NCBI GenBank assembly: GCA_963806145.1
Contig: CAWDXD010000043.1
Location: forward strand, 62,001 to 126,000
DNA length: 64,000 nucleotides
Source: DASXKD01 sp963806145
GTDB taxonomy: Bacteria > Actinomycetota > Actinomycetes > Streptosporangiales > Streptosporangiaceae
Reading direction: 5' to 3'
The notes beneath the pieces are model-generated. The model was not told the origin of the DNA. It made no database searches and worked only from the letters and a program-made list of their open reading frames with translations. The first letter of the stretch is position 1, and every line of letters starts with the position of its first letter. The translations under genes and the position numbers were made by a program. Shown piece by piece: positions 24,612 to 34,361 of the stretch.

Positions 24612-25869
24612 CGCTGGCCCAGGGGAGGTAGGCGGCGTTCTCGGCGATCAGCCGGTCGGTGAGCTGGCCGGCCAGCTCGTACTGGCCGACCAGCGGGTGA
24701 GCGAGCAGCGCGGACGCCACCCGGTCCCGGCCGCCGCGCAGCGCGGCGTCCAGGGCAAGTTCCTCGTAGGCGGACACGTGCGCCACCAGGCCGCGCATGA
24801 CCGGGTCCAGCGGGGCGACCGGCACCGCCTGCGCCCCGGCCGTGCCGATCACCGCCGGCACCTCGATCACCGCGTCGTCGGCCAGGAACGGCAGCGTGCC
24901 CCGGTTGTGCAGGTTCACCACCTGGACGTCCCCGGTGCCGAGGGTGAGCGAGGCGAGCAGCGCGACCGCCGCCTCGGAGTAGAACGCCCCGCCGCGCTGG
25001 CTGAGCATCTCCGGCTTGTGCGTGAGCGCCGGGTCGGCGTAGGCGGCCAGCAGTTCCCGCTCGATCCGCGCGACCTCCTCCGCGCGGGTCGGCTCGTGGC
25101 GCTGCCGCTCCACGGTGGCGTCGTGCGCCCAGAAATAGTGCAGGTAGGACGACGGCACCGCACCGGTGTCATGCAATACGGACGCCGGCAGCCTGGTGTG
25201 GTCCGCGACTTCCTCGCCGTGCTTGGCAATCAGGTCGGGCAGCACGTCCGTGCCGTCCACCACGGCCGCCCGTTCCCAGGTCAGGTGGTTCAGGCCGACG
25301 TGGTCGAGCATCACCAGGGAGGGATCGACGCCGAGCAGGGCGGCGAAGTTCCGCTGGAACCCGATCGCCACGTTGCACAGCCCGATCGCCCGGTGGCCCG
25401 CGTTGAGCAGTGCCCTGGTGACGATCCCGACCGGGTTGGTGAAATCGATGATCCATGCGGAGTCCAGGGCACGCTGGCGCGATCGTTCAGCAATGTCGAG
25501 CACTACCGGAACGGTACGGAGAGCTTTTGCAAACCCGCCGGCGCCGGTGGTCTCCTGGCCGATGCAGCCGTACTCCAGCGGCCAGGTCTCGTCGCGGTGC
25601 CGCGCCGCCTGGCCGCCGACCCGCAGTTGCAGCAGCACCGCGCCGGCGCCGTCCAGGCCCTCGTCGAGGCTGGTGGTCCAGGTCAGCCGGCCTGGGTGAC
25701 CGTGGGCGCGCATGAGCCGGTCGGAGAACGGGCCGACGACCGCCAGCCTGGTCTCGTCCGGGTCGACCAGGACCAGTTCTTCGACGGCCACGTCGCCGGA
25801 CAGCCGGGCGATGCCGTCCACAAGCTCGGGCGTGTACGTGGACCCGCCGCCGACGACCGCGAGCTTCAC
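24601..25869 (-). CDS. GH4 NAD-dependent glycosidase (6-phospho-beta-glucosidase-like), copy A
   Basis: 422 aa from GTG 25869. N-terminal Rossmann fold VKLAVVGGGSTYTPELVDG. GH4 features: GQETTGAGGFAKALRT, Asn145 in TNPVG, metal-binding Cys165 (LCNVAIG) and His195 (LNHLTW). GH4 enzymes use NAD+ and a divalent metal with a redox elimination mechanism and accept sugars or sugar-6-phosphates. Streptomyces csn clusters contain a GH4 (CsnH) for chitosan oligosaccharides, which fits this operon. A longer frame to 25935 covers repeat DNA and is not coding. Substrate is inferred from context. Confidence 0.87.
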   Translation of the reverse strand: MKLAVVGGGSTYTPELVDGIARLSGDVAVEELVLVDPDETRLAVVGPFSDRLMRAHGHPGRLTWTTSLDEGLDGAGAVLLQLRVGGQAARHRDETWPLEYGCIGQETTGAGGFAKALRTVPVVLDIAERSRQRALDSAWIIDFTNPVGIVTRALLNAGHRAIGLCNVAIGFQRNFAALLGVDPSLVMLDHVGLNHLTWERAAVVDGTDVLPDLIAKHGEEVADHTRLPASVLHDTGAVPSSYLHYFWAHDATVERQRHEPTRAEEVARIERELLAAYADPALTHKPEMLSQRGGAFYSEAAVALLASLTLGTGDVQVVNLHNRGTLPFLADDAVIEVPAVIGTAGAQAVPVAPLDPVMRGLVAHVSAYEELALDAALRGGRDRVASALLAHPLVGQYELAGQLTDRLIAENAAYLPWASGGS

Positions 25870-25936
25870 GCCGCCACCCCGCGGTGTGCGGAGGGGGCCA
25901 CGGCCCCGTGACGAAGGAACGGGGCCGCGAGCCATC

Positions 25937-25973
25937 GGGGGGTTCCAGGGGGGTCGCCCCCCCAGGCCAGCAC
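25937..25973. repeat. 37-bp direct repeat, copy 1, hairpin-forming
   Basis: Identical to 26021-26057. Contains GGGGGG-TCG-CCCCCCC with flanking CCA/AGG that can pair, giving a short very stable hairpin. Lies in the 189-nt gap between the two GH4 genes. Confidence 0.8.
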
Positions 25974-26020
25974 GCGCGATGGGGCCTGCCGGCTTGCCGG
26001 CCAGGCGCCATCGGCGCCGC

Positions 26021-26057
26021 GGGGGGTTCCAGGGGGGTCGCCCCCCCAGGCCAGCAC
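26021..26057. repeat. 37-bp direct repeat, copy 2, hairpin-forming
   Basis: Exact second copy, 84 nt from the first, ending one base before the stop codon of GH4 copy B. Two such hairpins in series may partly terminate or process the operon mRNA between the GH4 genes. The same G/C-run element type occurs as a dispersed repeat in actinomycetes, to my recollection. Confidence 0.8.
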
Positions 26058-26058
26058 C

Positions 26059-27490
26059 TTAGTGCAGGTAGGCAAGGTCGGGGCCGTGCCGTTCGCGGTA
26101 CTCACTCATCATCTCCCTCGCGACGGTGACACCGGGCACCAGCGGGTGCAGGGCCAGGGCGAGGGCCGCCCGCTCCGCATCGCCGGTTACCGCGGCGCTG
26201 ACAATTTCGCGCTCGTACTCTTTGACCTGCGTGACCAGGCCCCGGGCCGACCGCGGCAGGGTGCCGCCGGCCAGCGGGGCGACGCCGCCGCCGTCGATGT
26301 GCGCCGGCACCTCCACGACGTCGTCCGGGTCGAGGAAGGGCAGGCTGGCGCCGTTGCGGGTGTTGACGATCACCGAGGCCGGCCTGCGGCCGGCCAGGGC
26401 CGCGATCACGGCGAGCGCGACCCCCTCGTAACCGCCGGGCCGGTCCGCCCCGCTGACCGGGCCCAGGTCGCCCGCGTCGTGGTCGGTGGCATCGTGACCG
26501 GCGCGCCCCGGCCCGGCTGCCCGCGGGCGCGGCGAGCGGCATGGCCTCGCCCTCCATGTCGGTCCGCATGTAGCTGGCCCGGCGGATGCCCATCTGGGTG
26601 AAGTAGGCGTGCCAGGCGTCGCGGACGCCGCCCGCGTCGAACGCCTTCGCGATGTCGCCGAGCAGCCCGGAGTTCAGCCGCAGCACGTCGGCGCCGCGGC
26701 TGGCGCCGGCCCGGGCGACGGCTTCCACGTACCGCTGCGGCTCGTAGTAGTAGTAGTCGTACTCGGTGGGTACCGCGCCGAGCCTGCGCACGAAGTCGGC
26801 GTCGAACGCGGCGAAACGGTGGTCGAAGCGCTGCACTTCCTCGTAGCGCTCCAGCAGCGTGCCGATGCACTCGCGGCCGGCCACGCGGAACGAGGAGATC
26901 CAGCCCAGGTGGTTCAGGCCGCCGTAGGAGAAGGCGACCTCGTCACGATCGGCGTCAAGGAACATCGCCAGCCGGTCAAGCGCGCCGCTCGGGGTGTCGC
27001 AGACCCCGACCGCGCGGACCGTGGCGTGCAGCGAGATGGCCTGGGTGATCAGCCCGGCGGGGTTGGTGAAGTTGATCAGGACAGCGCCGGGCGCGTACCG
27101 GGCCAGCGCATCGCAGTAGGACAGCACCACGGGGATGGTCCGCAGTGCCATCGCGCAGCCTCCGGCGCCGGTGGTCTCCTGGCCGACCAGGCCCCGCCGG
27201 AGGGCGACCTCCTCGTCGATGAGCCGGCCCCGGTCCCCGCCCACCCGGATCGCGGAGAACACGTAGTCCGCCCCGGTGAACGCCTCCTCGACGTCGGGGG
27301 TCACCCGGACCATGTCACGGTGGCCCAGGGCGGCGGCCACCTCCACCGACAGCCGGCCGATCGTTTCCCGCCGGGTCTGGTCCGGCTCGAACAGGCATAT
27401 CTCGCGAAACGGCGTGCCGGGGCGGGACAGCACGCCGCGGACGAACAGCGGTATCCGGACCCCGCCGCCGCCCAGGATCGCCAGCTTCAT
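26059..27490 (-). pseudogene. GH4 NAD-dependent glycosidase, copy B, one frameshift
   Basis: Starts at ATG 27490 (MKLAILGGGGVRIPLFVRG) and reads well to ~26520: GQETTGAGGCAMALRT, Asn143 in TNPAG, Cys164 in GVCDTPSG and His194 in LNHLGW are all present. The C-terminal ~115 residues (VIVNTRNGASLPFLDPDDVVEVPAHID to the stop at 26059) are in another frame. The shift lies in the G/C-rich stretch ~26503-26520. With one base corrected the protein is ~475 aa, normal for the family. Start overlaps the PfkB stop (ATGA). The two GH4 copies differ substantially, so they probably serve different linkages or substrates. Confidence 0.8.
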
Positions 27491-28400
27491 GGGATGGGGA
27501 CCTCTCTGCTCAGCCCTGCCACATCGACCTCGCCCACCGCGCCGAGCAGGGTCACGGTCCGCGAGCCGGCCTCGTTGCCCGCGACGGCGGCCTCGGTGAG
27601 CGACGCGCCCTGGCACAGCGCGCCGATCAGCGCACCGGCGAAGGCGTCGCCCGCGCCGGTGCGGTCGCGCGCCTCGCACCGGCCGCATGCCGTCGGTGAC
27701 CTGCGTGGTGTTCCCCGGCGTGGCCACCACCGCGCCGTCGGCGCCCCGGGTCACCACCACGCGGGGACACCACTCGCGTCGCCGCCGTCATCGCCTGCGC
27801 CAGCGAGGCGGCCGCGGTGAGCTGGATCAGCTCCGGCTCGTTGGTGAGGAAGATGTCGGCCTCGCGGACGCAGTCGACGACGGCCGCGGCGTCGTCGTCG
27901 ATGTCGTTGTGCGCCACGGCCAGGGCGACGTGCACGCCGAGCGACCGGGCCTGCCGGACGAACGGCGCGACACCGGGCCCGGCGTGCACGTAGCACCAGC
28001 GGGGCCGGTGCTCGCGGAGCACTTCGAGCCAGCGGCGGGTGTCCCGGCGCTCGCCGGCCGGGCGCGGCGGCAGGTGCGAGATGAAGGCGCGGTCGCCGTC
28101 GAAGTTCACCGCCACGCTGACACCGGTCACCGGCCCGGTCACGTACCGGCACGCGGTCATGTCCACGCCGGCCCGGCGGCAGTGCTGCTCGGCCACCCGG
28201 GAACCGAGGTCGTCGCCGAGCAGCGCGGACATGCCTGCCCGCACGCCGAGACGGCTGGCCGCGGTGGCCACGGTGACCGCGGCGCCGCCGACGGAGAAGG
28301 CGAACTGATCGGTGTAGATCTCCTGCCCCGGCCCGGGCAGCGCGGGCATGTCGCCGAAGACCACCTCGAGGTAGACGGTGCCGAAGACGATCAGGTCCAT
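27487..28400 (-). pseudogene. PfkB-family sugar kinase, two frameshifts
   Basis: ATG 28400 begins MDLIVFGTVYLEVVFGDMP. The ribokinase-like N-terminal glycine motif (FSVGGAAVTVATAASRLG) and lid are present. The frame changes near 27761-27770 (to VTRGADGAVVATPGN) and near 27680-27695 (to RTGAGDAFAGALIGAL, the catalytic GAGD motif). The stop overlaps the GH4 copy B start. If the shifts are sequence errors, it is a ~303-aa kinase giving the operon a third sugar-phosphorylating enzyme. Starts 7 nt after the OppF stop. Confidence 0.8.
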
Positions 28401-28407
28401 GACCGGG

Positions 28408-29526
28408 TCACCGGAACGCCTCGGTCTCCGCGTCCGCCCGTGCGACGTGACAGGCGGCGCTGTGCTCGGGCAGCAGTTCCCGCAACGGCGGGGTGACCCG
28501 GTGGCACTCGTCGATCGCCAGCGGGCAGCGCCAGCGGAACCGGCAGCCGGGAGCGGGGTCGATGACCCTGGGCGGCTCGCCCCGGTCGGTCTCCGCCCCC
28601 ACACCGAGCGGGGCCCGCGGGTCGGGAACCGCGGACAGCAGCAACTGGGTGTAGGGGTGCCTGGGCCGGCTCAGCACCTCTTCGGTGGGCCCGGTCTCGG
28701 CGATGTGACCCGCGTACATCACGATCAGCCGGTCGGCCACGTAGCGGGCGCTGGCGATGTCGTGGGTGATGTAGAGGATGGAGACGCCCTGGGTGTCACG
28801 CAGATCGGCCATCAGGTTGAGCAGCCCGATGCGGATCGAGACGTCCAGCATGGAGACGGGCTCGTCGGCCAGGATCAGCTTCGGCCGCAGCGCCAGGGCC
28901 TGGGCGAAGCCGACCCGCTGCCGCTGGCCGCCGCTCAGCTCGTGCGGGAACCGCTCGAGCACTTCGGCGGCCGGGGTCAGGCCGACCATGGTGAAGACCC
29001 GCTCCGCCTCCTCGCGCCGCTGCTGCGCGGACAGTTCGGGCCGGTGCAGCTTAAGGCAGCGCATGACGCCGTGGGACACCCGGAACACCGGGTTGAAGGA
29101 GGCGAACGGATCCTGGAACACCATCGGCACGTCGCCCCGGTAGCGCAGCACGTCCCGGCGGCCGCGGACGGCCGACAGCGGCCTGCCCTGGAAGTAGATC
29201 TCGCCGCTGGTCGGCTTGTACAGCTTGGCGAGCAGCCGGGCGACCGTGGATTTGCCGCTTCCGCTCTCCCCCGCCAGCGCGACGATCTCGTGCTCCCCGA
29301 TGGTCACGCTGATGTCGTCCACCGCGTGCAGGGTGCTCTTGGACAGCGCACCGCCGATCTTGAAATGCCGGGTCAGGCTCTCGGTCCGCAGCAGCGACCC
29401 GACCTGACCGGACGACACCCCGGAATCCACCGGTGCGGGGACGTCCGCAGGCACGACAGGCCGGGACTCCACAGGCTGGGGACCGGGCGCCGCGGGCCGA
29501 ACCCGCCGGGCAGCCGGCTCACTCAT
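28408..29526 (-). CDS. Opp/Dpp-type ABC transporter ATPase (OppF-like)
   Basis: 372 aa. Walker A GESGSGKST, Q-loop VFQDPFASFNP, signature LSGGQRQRVGFA, Walker B LILADEP, H-loop YITHD, then the oligo_HPY C-terminal extension with PGCRFRWRCPLA. Extra ~45 residues at the N-terminus are Pro-rich. Pairs with the preceding OppD-like ATPase (8-bp overlap). Peptide-type (PepT family) ABC importers also carry oligosaccharides, for example chitobiose in Vibrio and beta-glucans in Thermotoga. Confidence 0.93.
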   Translation of the reverse strand: MSEPAARRVRPAAPGPQPVESRPVVPADVPAPVDSGVSSGQVGSLLRTESLTRHFKIGGALSKSTLHAVDDISVTIGEHEIVALAGESGSGKSTVARLLAKLYKPTSGEIYFQGRPLSAVRGRRDVLRYRGDVPMVFQDPFASFNPVFRVSHGVMRCLKLHRPELSAQQRREEAERVFTMVGLTPAAEVLERFPHELSGGQRQRVGFAQALALRPKLILADEPVSMLDVSIRIGLLNLMADLRDTQGVSILYITHDIASARYVADRLIVMYAGHIAETGPTEEVLSRPRHPYTQLLLSAVPDPRAPLGVGAETDRGEPPRVIDPAPGCRFRWRCPLAIDECHRVTPPLRELLPEHSAACHVARADAETEAFR

Positions 29527-30544
29527 AGCCCGCCTCCTCCCCCTCGTGCAGGAAGCACCGGACGAGCGTGCCGTTCACCTCATACAACTTGGGCGGCTCC
29601 ACCTCGCACCGGGCCATCACCTTGGGGCAGCGCGGAGCGAACCGGCAGCCCGGGGGGATGCTGGCCAGGTTGGGGGGGCTGCCAGGGATTCCGGTGAGCG
29701 GCACCCGGGGGCCCCTGATCGAGGGGAACGCCTCCAGCAGGCCGACGCTGTAGGGGTGCAACGGCGTGTCGAAGACCCGCCTGGTCGCCCCGAACTCGGC
29801 CACGACGCCGCCGTACATCACCATCAGCCGGTCGGAGAAGTGGCTCACCAGCGACATGTCGTGGGTGACGAAGATGATCGCGAAGCCCAGCTCTTCCTGC
29901 AGCTCCTTGATCTGCACCATCAGCGAGCGCTGGGCGACGACGTCGAGCGCGGACGTCGGCTCGTCCATGATCACGAGGTCGGGGGTGAACAGCATCGCCA
30001 TGGCGATCATGGATCGCTGGCGCATGCCGCCGGACAGCTGGTGCGGGTAGCTCTTCAGGTGAATCGGGTCGATGCTGACCATGCGGAGCACCTCGGCCGA
30101 CCGGTCGGCGATCTCACCCTTCGAGGCGACGCCGTGCGCCCGCATGGCGTCGTAGAACTGGGCGCCGATCGACTTGACCGGGTTGAGCGCGTTCATCGCG
30201 CTCTGCATGACCACCGACAGGTCCTTCCACCGGACCGCGGCCAGTTCCCGGTCGGTGAGCCCGACCATGTTGCGGCCCAGGAAGGTCACGCTGCCGCGGG
30301 TTATCTCGGCCGGCGGCGTCAGCAGCTGCGCGATGGCAAAGAGCAGGGTGGACTTGCCGCACCCGGACTCACCGACGATGCCGATGAACTCCCCGGCGGC
30401 AAGGTCGAAGCTGACCCCGTCCACCGCCAGGATCGTGCCGCGGTCCATGATGTATTCGACCGACAGGTCGCGGACCTCGAGGACGGTGCCCGCCCGTGGG
30501 ACGGGCGGCCCGACCGGAGCGCTGTCACCGGGCACGCTGGGCAC
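29519..30544 (-). CDS. Opp/Dpp-type ABC transporter ATPase (OppD-like)
   Basis: 341 aa. Walker A GESGCGKST, signature LSGGMRQRSMIA, Walker B LVIMDEPTSALD, H-loop FVTHD and the oligo_HPY tail with PPGCRFAPRCPKVMARC. Overlaps the permease gene upstream by 20 bp and OppF downstream by 8 bp. The cysteine-bearing tail is typical of PepT-family ATPases. Confidence 0.93.
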   Translation of the reverse strand: MPSVPGDSAPVGPPVPRAGTVLEVRDLSVEYIMDRGTILAVDGVSFDLAAGEFIGIVGESGCGKSTLLFAIAQLLTPPAEITRGSVTFLGRNMVGLTDRELAAVRWKDLSVVMQSAMNALNPVKSIGAQFYDAMRAHGVASKGEIADRSAEVLRMVSIDPIHLKSYPHQLSGGMRQRSMIAMAMLFTPDLVIMDEPTSALDVVAQRSLMVQIKELQEELGFAIIFVTHDMSLVSHFSDRLMVMYGGVVAEFGATRRVFDTPLHPYSVGLLEAFPSIRGPRVPLTGIPGSPPNLASIPPGCRFAPRCPKVMARCEVEPPKLYEVNGTLVRCFLHEGEEAGYE

Positions 30545-31523
30545 GCACCTTCCGCATGCTACGGACCGGCCGCAATGCCGGGTTACCGATCTCGTCGAAG
30601 GCGTAGTTGAGCAGGGCGAACGCCGCGCCGAGCGTGACGATGCACAGCCCGGGGACGATGATCCACAGCGGCAGCCCGGTCTGGAACGCCTCGTTGTTCT
30701 CGGCCCAGTAGAGCATCGTGCCCCAGCTCGTCACGTTCGGGTCGCCGAGCCCGATGAACTGCAGGCTGGAGGAGAACAGCACCGCGTACAGCGCGTTGGT
30801 CAGGAAGGCGGCCACGAGCAGCGACGTCATCGTGGGGATGATCTCCACGACGATGACGTACAGCGGGCGCTCGCCCCGGACCTTGGCCGCGTTGAGGAAG
30901 TCCCGGTTGCGCAGCGACAACGCCTGGGCGCGAAGCTGGCGCGCCGTGTACGACCAGCCGGTGGCGGCGATGACCGCGATCATCACCGTGGTCCCGGCCC
31001 CGTGCAGGTAGCTGCCGATGATGATGAGCAGCGGGAACAGCGGGATGACCAGCAGCACGTCGGTGATCACGTTGAGCGTTCCGTCCCAGGCCCCGCCGAG
31101 GTAGGCGGCGGCCACGCCGACCAGCATCGCGACGACCGTGGCCAGCACCCCCACCCCGACCGCGATCAGGAGCACCGGCCGGGTTCCCCAGATCACCTGG
31201 GCGAACATGTCCTGCCCGAAGGACGTCGTGCCCAGCCAGTGCTGCGCGGACGGGGTCTGGCTGCGCGGGTAGATCTCGGCCTGCGGGTTGTCGTGCGCGA
31301 TGAGCCCGGGAAACAGCGCCAGGAAGGTGAACAGCAGCAGCAGCGCCGCGCCGACGGTGGCCTTGCGGTTGGCGGTGATGGCGCGGGCCATCCGCCGCAG
31401 CGAGCGGGCGCCCGAGATCGAGCCGCCGCCGCCGCCCAGCGGCAGCCCGGCCGCCGCGGGAGCGGCAGATCCGGTGCCGGTGCTCGCCTCACTGGCCCCG
31501 GGCGGCGTTTGCAACGCGGCCAT
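30525..31523 (-). CDS. Opp/Dpp-type ABC permease (OppC-like)
   Basis: 332 aa from ATG 31523. N-terminal ~45 residues are Pro/Gly/Ala-rich and cytosolic. First membrane helix (ATVGAALLLLFTFLALFPGL), then the PepT periplasmic stretch (QHWLGTTSFGQDMFAQVIWGTR) and five more helices with the EAA-type loop NAAKVRGERPLYVIVVEIIPTM. Starts 2 nt after the OppB stop. Frames extending upstream are antiparallel noise within oppB. Confidence 0.92.
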   Translation of the reverse strand: MAALQTPPGASEASTGTGSAAPAAAGLPLGGGGGSISGARSLRRMARAITANRKATVGAALLLLFTFLALFPGLIAHDNPQAEIYPRSQTPSAQHWLGTTSFGQDMFAQVIWGTRPVLLIAVGVGVLATVVAMLVGVAAAYLGGAWDGTLNVITDVLLVIPLFPLLIIIGSYLHGAGTTVMIAVIAATGWSYTARQLRAQALSLRNRDFLNAAKVRGERPLYVIVVEIIPTMTSLLVAAFLTNALYAVLFSSSLQFIGLGDPNVTSWGTMLYWAENNEAFQTGLPLWIIVPGLCIVTLGAAFALLNYAFDEIGNPALRPVRSMRKVRAQRAR

Positions 31524-31525
31524 GG

Positions 31526-32512
31526 CTAGCTCGCCCCCCTGGTCCGCGGGTCGAGTATGGCGGTCGCCAGGTCCGAGAGCAGGATTGCGAACAACACAGC
31601 CACAGTGATCAGCAGGAACAGCGCCTGCATCAGCGGGTAGTCGTCGTTGCTGACGGCCTGCAGCAGCAGATAGCCAACCCCCTGGTAGTTGAAGACCTCC
31701 TCGATCAGGATCGCGCCGCCGACCACGAACCCGAGCGACATGGCGAAACCGGTGAGGTTCGGCAAGATCGCGTTCCGCGCCGCGTAGTCGAGCATGATGC
31801 GACGACCGGGCAGGCCCTTGGCCCTGGCCATGCGCACGTAGTCCTCCGCGAGCGTAGTGATCATGGTGTTGCGCATGGTCAGGATCCAGACGCCGATCGT
31901 GGTGATGAGCAGCGTGAACGCGGGCAGAATGGCGTGCTCGGCCACGTTGCCGATGAAGGCCGCGTTGAGCCCCGGCGTCAGCGCGAAGTTGTAGGTGAAG
32001 AAGTAAGGCAGCGCGTGCAGCTTCACGCCGAAGATCAGGATCAGCACGAGGCCGATCCAGAAGTACGGGATCACCGTCATGATCACGAAGATCGGCGGCA
32101 TGATGCTGTCCAGCCGCCCCCCGCGCAGCCACGCGCTCAGAATGCCGATCCCGGTGCCCAGGATGAACGCCAGAACGGTGGTGACGCCCACGAGGCCGAG
32201 CGTCCACGGAATCGCGTCAAGCACGATCCGCCCGACCGACGTCCCGGGTTGGGTGGTCAGCGAGACCCCGAACTTGAACGTCGCGACGTCGCCCAGATAG
32301 CGGAAGTACTGTGCCACCAGGTTCTGGTGCGTGCCGACACCGAATTGTGCCTCAAGCACCTTGACCGCTTGCGGGCTGATCCCGCCGCGGAACTTGCCGA
32401 TGATCGCCGTGGCCGGGTTGCCTGGCATCAGCCGGGGCAGCGCGAAGTTCAGGGTGAGAGCGACCCACAGAGTTAGCAAGAAGAAGCCCAGGCGGCGAAA
32501 CGCGAACCTCAT
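31526..32512 (-). CDS. Opp/Dpp-type ABC permease (OppB-like)
   Basis: 328 aa. PepT permease: RRLGFFLLTLWVALTLNFALPRLMPGNP at the N-terminus, six predicted membrane helices, and the cytosolic EAA loop DYVRMARAKGLPGRRIMLDYAARNAILP. First permease of the operon, 172 nt downstream of the binding-protein gene, with a strong hairpin in between. Confidence 0.93.
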   Translation of the reverse strand: MRFAFRRLGFFLLTLWVALTLNFALPRLMPGNPATAIIGKFRGGISPQAVKVLEAQFGVGTHQNLVAQYFRYLGDVATFKFGVSLTTQPGTSVGRIVLDAIPWTLGLVGVTTVLAFILGTGIGILSAWLRGGRLDSIMPPIFVIMTVIPYFWIGLVLILIFGVKLHALPYFFTYNFALTPGLNAAFIGNVAEHAILPAFTLLITTIGVWILTMRNTMITTLAEDYVRMARAKGLPGRRIMLDYAARNAILPNLTGFAMSLGFVVGGAILIEEVFNYQGVGYLLLQAVSNDDYPLMQALFLLITVAVLFAILLSDLATAILDPRTRGAS

Positions 32513-32640
32513 GTGCTCCTCCTGATGCCCATCGTCGGTCCTCCCAACGCTCGCTCACCTGCCGCGGCTCCCGCAAGAGCCGGGCACCGGCGCGCGTCCG
32601 GCCGCCGCGCGCGGCGCCCCGCTGTCGAGGTGGCCTGCGT

Positions 32641-32671
32641 CCCCGGGGTGCGCTGGCCGCGCACCCCAGGG
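32641..32671 (-). terminator. Intra-operon hairpin between binding protein and permease genes
   Basis: GGGGTGCG (32645-32652) pairs with CGCACCCC (32660-32667). Beyond one mismatch, three further C-G pairs extend the stem. It begins 13 nt past the binding-protein stop. Such hairpins stabilise or partly terminate mRNA so that the binding protein is made in excess over permeases. Confidence 0.6.
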
Positions 32672-32684
32672 ACGGTACTTGCGC

Positions 32685-34361
32685 CTAGCCCTTCGGCACC
32701 AGGTGCAGCATCGTCTGGCCCCAGTCCGGGTAGTTGTACGCGGCTGGCTGCGCGTACGGGTTGCCCTGGGTCGGCCAGCCGGAGAAGCTGCCGGTGTCGT
32801 ACTGGAACCAGTCGACCGCCTCGGTGACGGGGATGACCGGCACCTCGCTCAGCATGACCTTCTCCAGTTGGTTCACGATCGAGTGCTGCGTGGACGGGTC
32901 GGCGGTCGTGGCGTACTGGTTGATCAGCGCGTCGACCTGCGGGTTGCTGTACCGCTCGAAGTTCGAGCCCGCCGCGGTGCCGATGGGCGCCGAGTTGGGC
33001 GAGTACAGCCACTGCCGGAGCTCGTAGTACGGTGACGGGCCGCCGGTCTCGGCGCCGTAGCCGAGCTCGTACTTGCCCTCGTACAGGTCGGTCTCGTAGG
33101 TGGTCGCTGCCAGGTTCTGCGGGGTGAGCTGAATCCCGACCGCCTTGAGGTTCTGCTGGATGACGTTGACCGCGGCCACCCAGTCGGAGAACCCGCCGTT
33201 GTTGACGATGGTGAACGACAGCTTCTGGCCGCCCTTGGCCATGATCCCGTCGGAGCCCTTCTTGAAGCCTGCCTGCTCCAGGATGGAGATCGCCTTCTGC
33301 GGGTTGTAGGCGTAGTTGTTGCCGTACGACGCCGCCTGCTCCGCGTCCATCCAGGCGGAGAACGTCGGGGTGACGATCCCGGACTGGTTGGAGGCCGGCT
33401 CGTAGCCGTACTCACCGATCAGCGAGGCCTTGGGCCGGTCGATCGCATACGCCATCGCCTGCCGCACCGCGACGTTCTTCAGGATCGGGTTGGTCAGGTT
33501 GACGAACATGCTCACGTTCGCGACCGGCGGGAACCAGTAGTGGTAGTTCGGGCTCTTGGACAGGTAGAACGTGTGAATGTTGGGGATGAACTGGCTGCCC
33601 CACTGCGCCTGTCCGGTGGCCAGGTAGGTGTTGGCCGTGTCGTTGGTGAGGAACGCCGGGTAGTTGACCGTGCCGACCTTCGGCAGCCCCGACTGCCAGT
33701 AGTGCGGGTTGGCCGTGTACTTGATGTTCTGCGGCGTGCAGGTCTTGCTGCTCGCCTCGTAGGCGCCGGTGCCGACCGGGTTCTTGTCCGGGTAGGTCAC
33801 CGGGTTCGCGATCTTCGACCAGACCTTCTGGTCCACGATCCCGACCTGGTCGGCGATGTAGTAGAAGTTCGGCACCGCGACGGACTTGAACTGCATGACC
33901 ACGTTGTCGCCGCTCTGGGTGACGCTGGACAGCGCCGACCAGAGCGAGTTGATGTCCAGGGTCTTGTGCGCCTTCAGCAGGTTGAACGTGTACACCACGT
34001 CGGCCGGCGTCAGCGGGTCGCCGTTGCTGAACTTGACGCCCTTGCGGATCGTGAACGTCAGCGTCTTGTTGCCGTTGCTCCACGCATAGCTGGTGGCCAG
34101 CCACGGCGACGCCTTGGCATTCTGCAGCGTGTCCACGAACATCAGCGGCTCGTACACGTTGCCGAGCGAGAAGCCGATGTAGGACAGGTTGAACGGGTTG
34201 AAGTCGCAGGTCCAGGTTCCGCCGCTCTCGTTGTCGATGGTCAGGACCCCGCTGGGGGCCGAGCTCGACGTGCCGGAGGACGAGGAACTGCCACCACAGG
34301 CGGCGGCGAGCAGCCCGGCGGTGGCAAGGACCGCGACAGTCATCAGGTGTCTGGGTCTCAT
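32685..34361 (-). CDS. Family 5 solute-binding lipoprotein (oligosaccharide/oligopeptide type)
   Basis: 558 aa. Lipoprotein signal with Cys22 (GLLAAACGG), a Ser/Gly linker, then SBP_bac_5 (class II/cluster C) features: YEPLMFVDTLQNAKASPWLATSY, TLTFTIRKGVKFSNGDPLTPADVVYTFN, NVAVRQAMAYAIDRPKASLIG, YNPQKAISILEQAGFKKGSDG. Many aromatic residues line the sequence, as in members binding sugars. Start overlaps the ROK kinase stop by four bases. Ligand inferred from neighbours to be a chito- or chitosan-oligosaccharide; a peptide ligand remains possible. Confidence 0.9.
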   Translation of the reverse strand: MRPRHLMTVAVLATAGLLAAACGGSSSSSGTSSSAPSGVLTIDNESGGTWTCDFNPFNLSYIGFSLGNVYEPLMFVDTLQNAKASPWLATSYAWSNGNKTLTFTIRKGVKFSNGDPLTPADVVYTFNLLKAHKTLDINSLWSALSSVTQSGDNVVMQFKSVAVPNFYYIADQVGIVDQKVWSKIANPVTYPDKNPVGTGAYEASSKTCTPQNIKYTANPHYWQSGLPKVGTVNYPAFLTNDTANTYLATGQAQWGSQFIPNIHTFYLSKSPNYHYWFPPVANVSMFVNLTNPILKNVAVRQAMAYAIDRPKASLIGEYGYEPASNQSGIVTPTFSAWMDAEQAASYGNNYAYNPQKAISILEQAGFKKGSDGIMAKGGQKLSFTIVNNGGFSDWVAAVNVIQQNLKAVGIQLTPQNLAATTYETDLYEGKYELGYGAETGGPSPYYELRQWLYSPNSAPIGTAAGSNFERYSNPQVDALINQYATTADPSTQHSIVNQLEKVMLSEVPVIPVTEAVDWFQYDTGSFSGWPTQGNPYAQPAAYNYPDWGQTMLHLVPKG

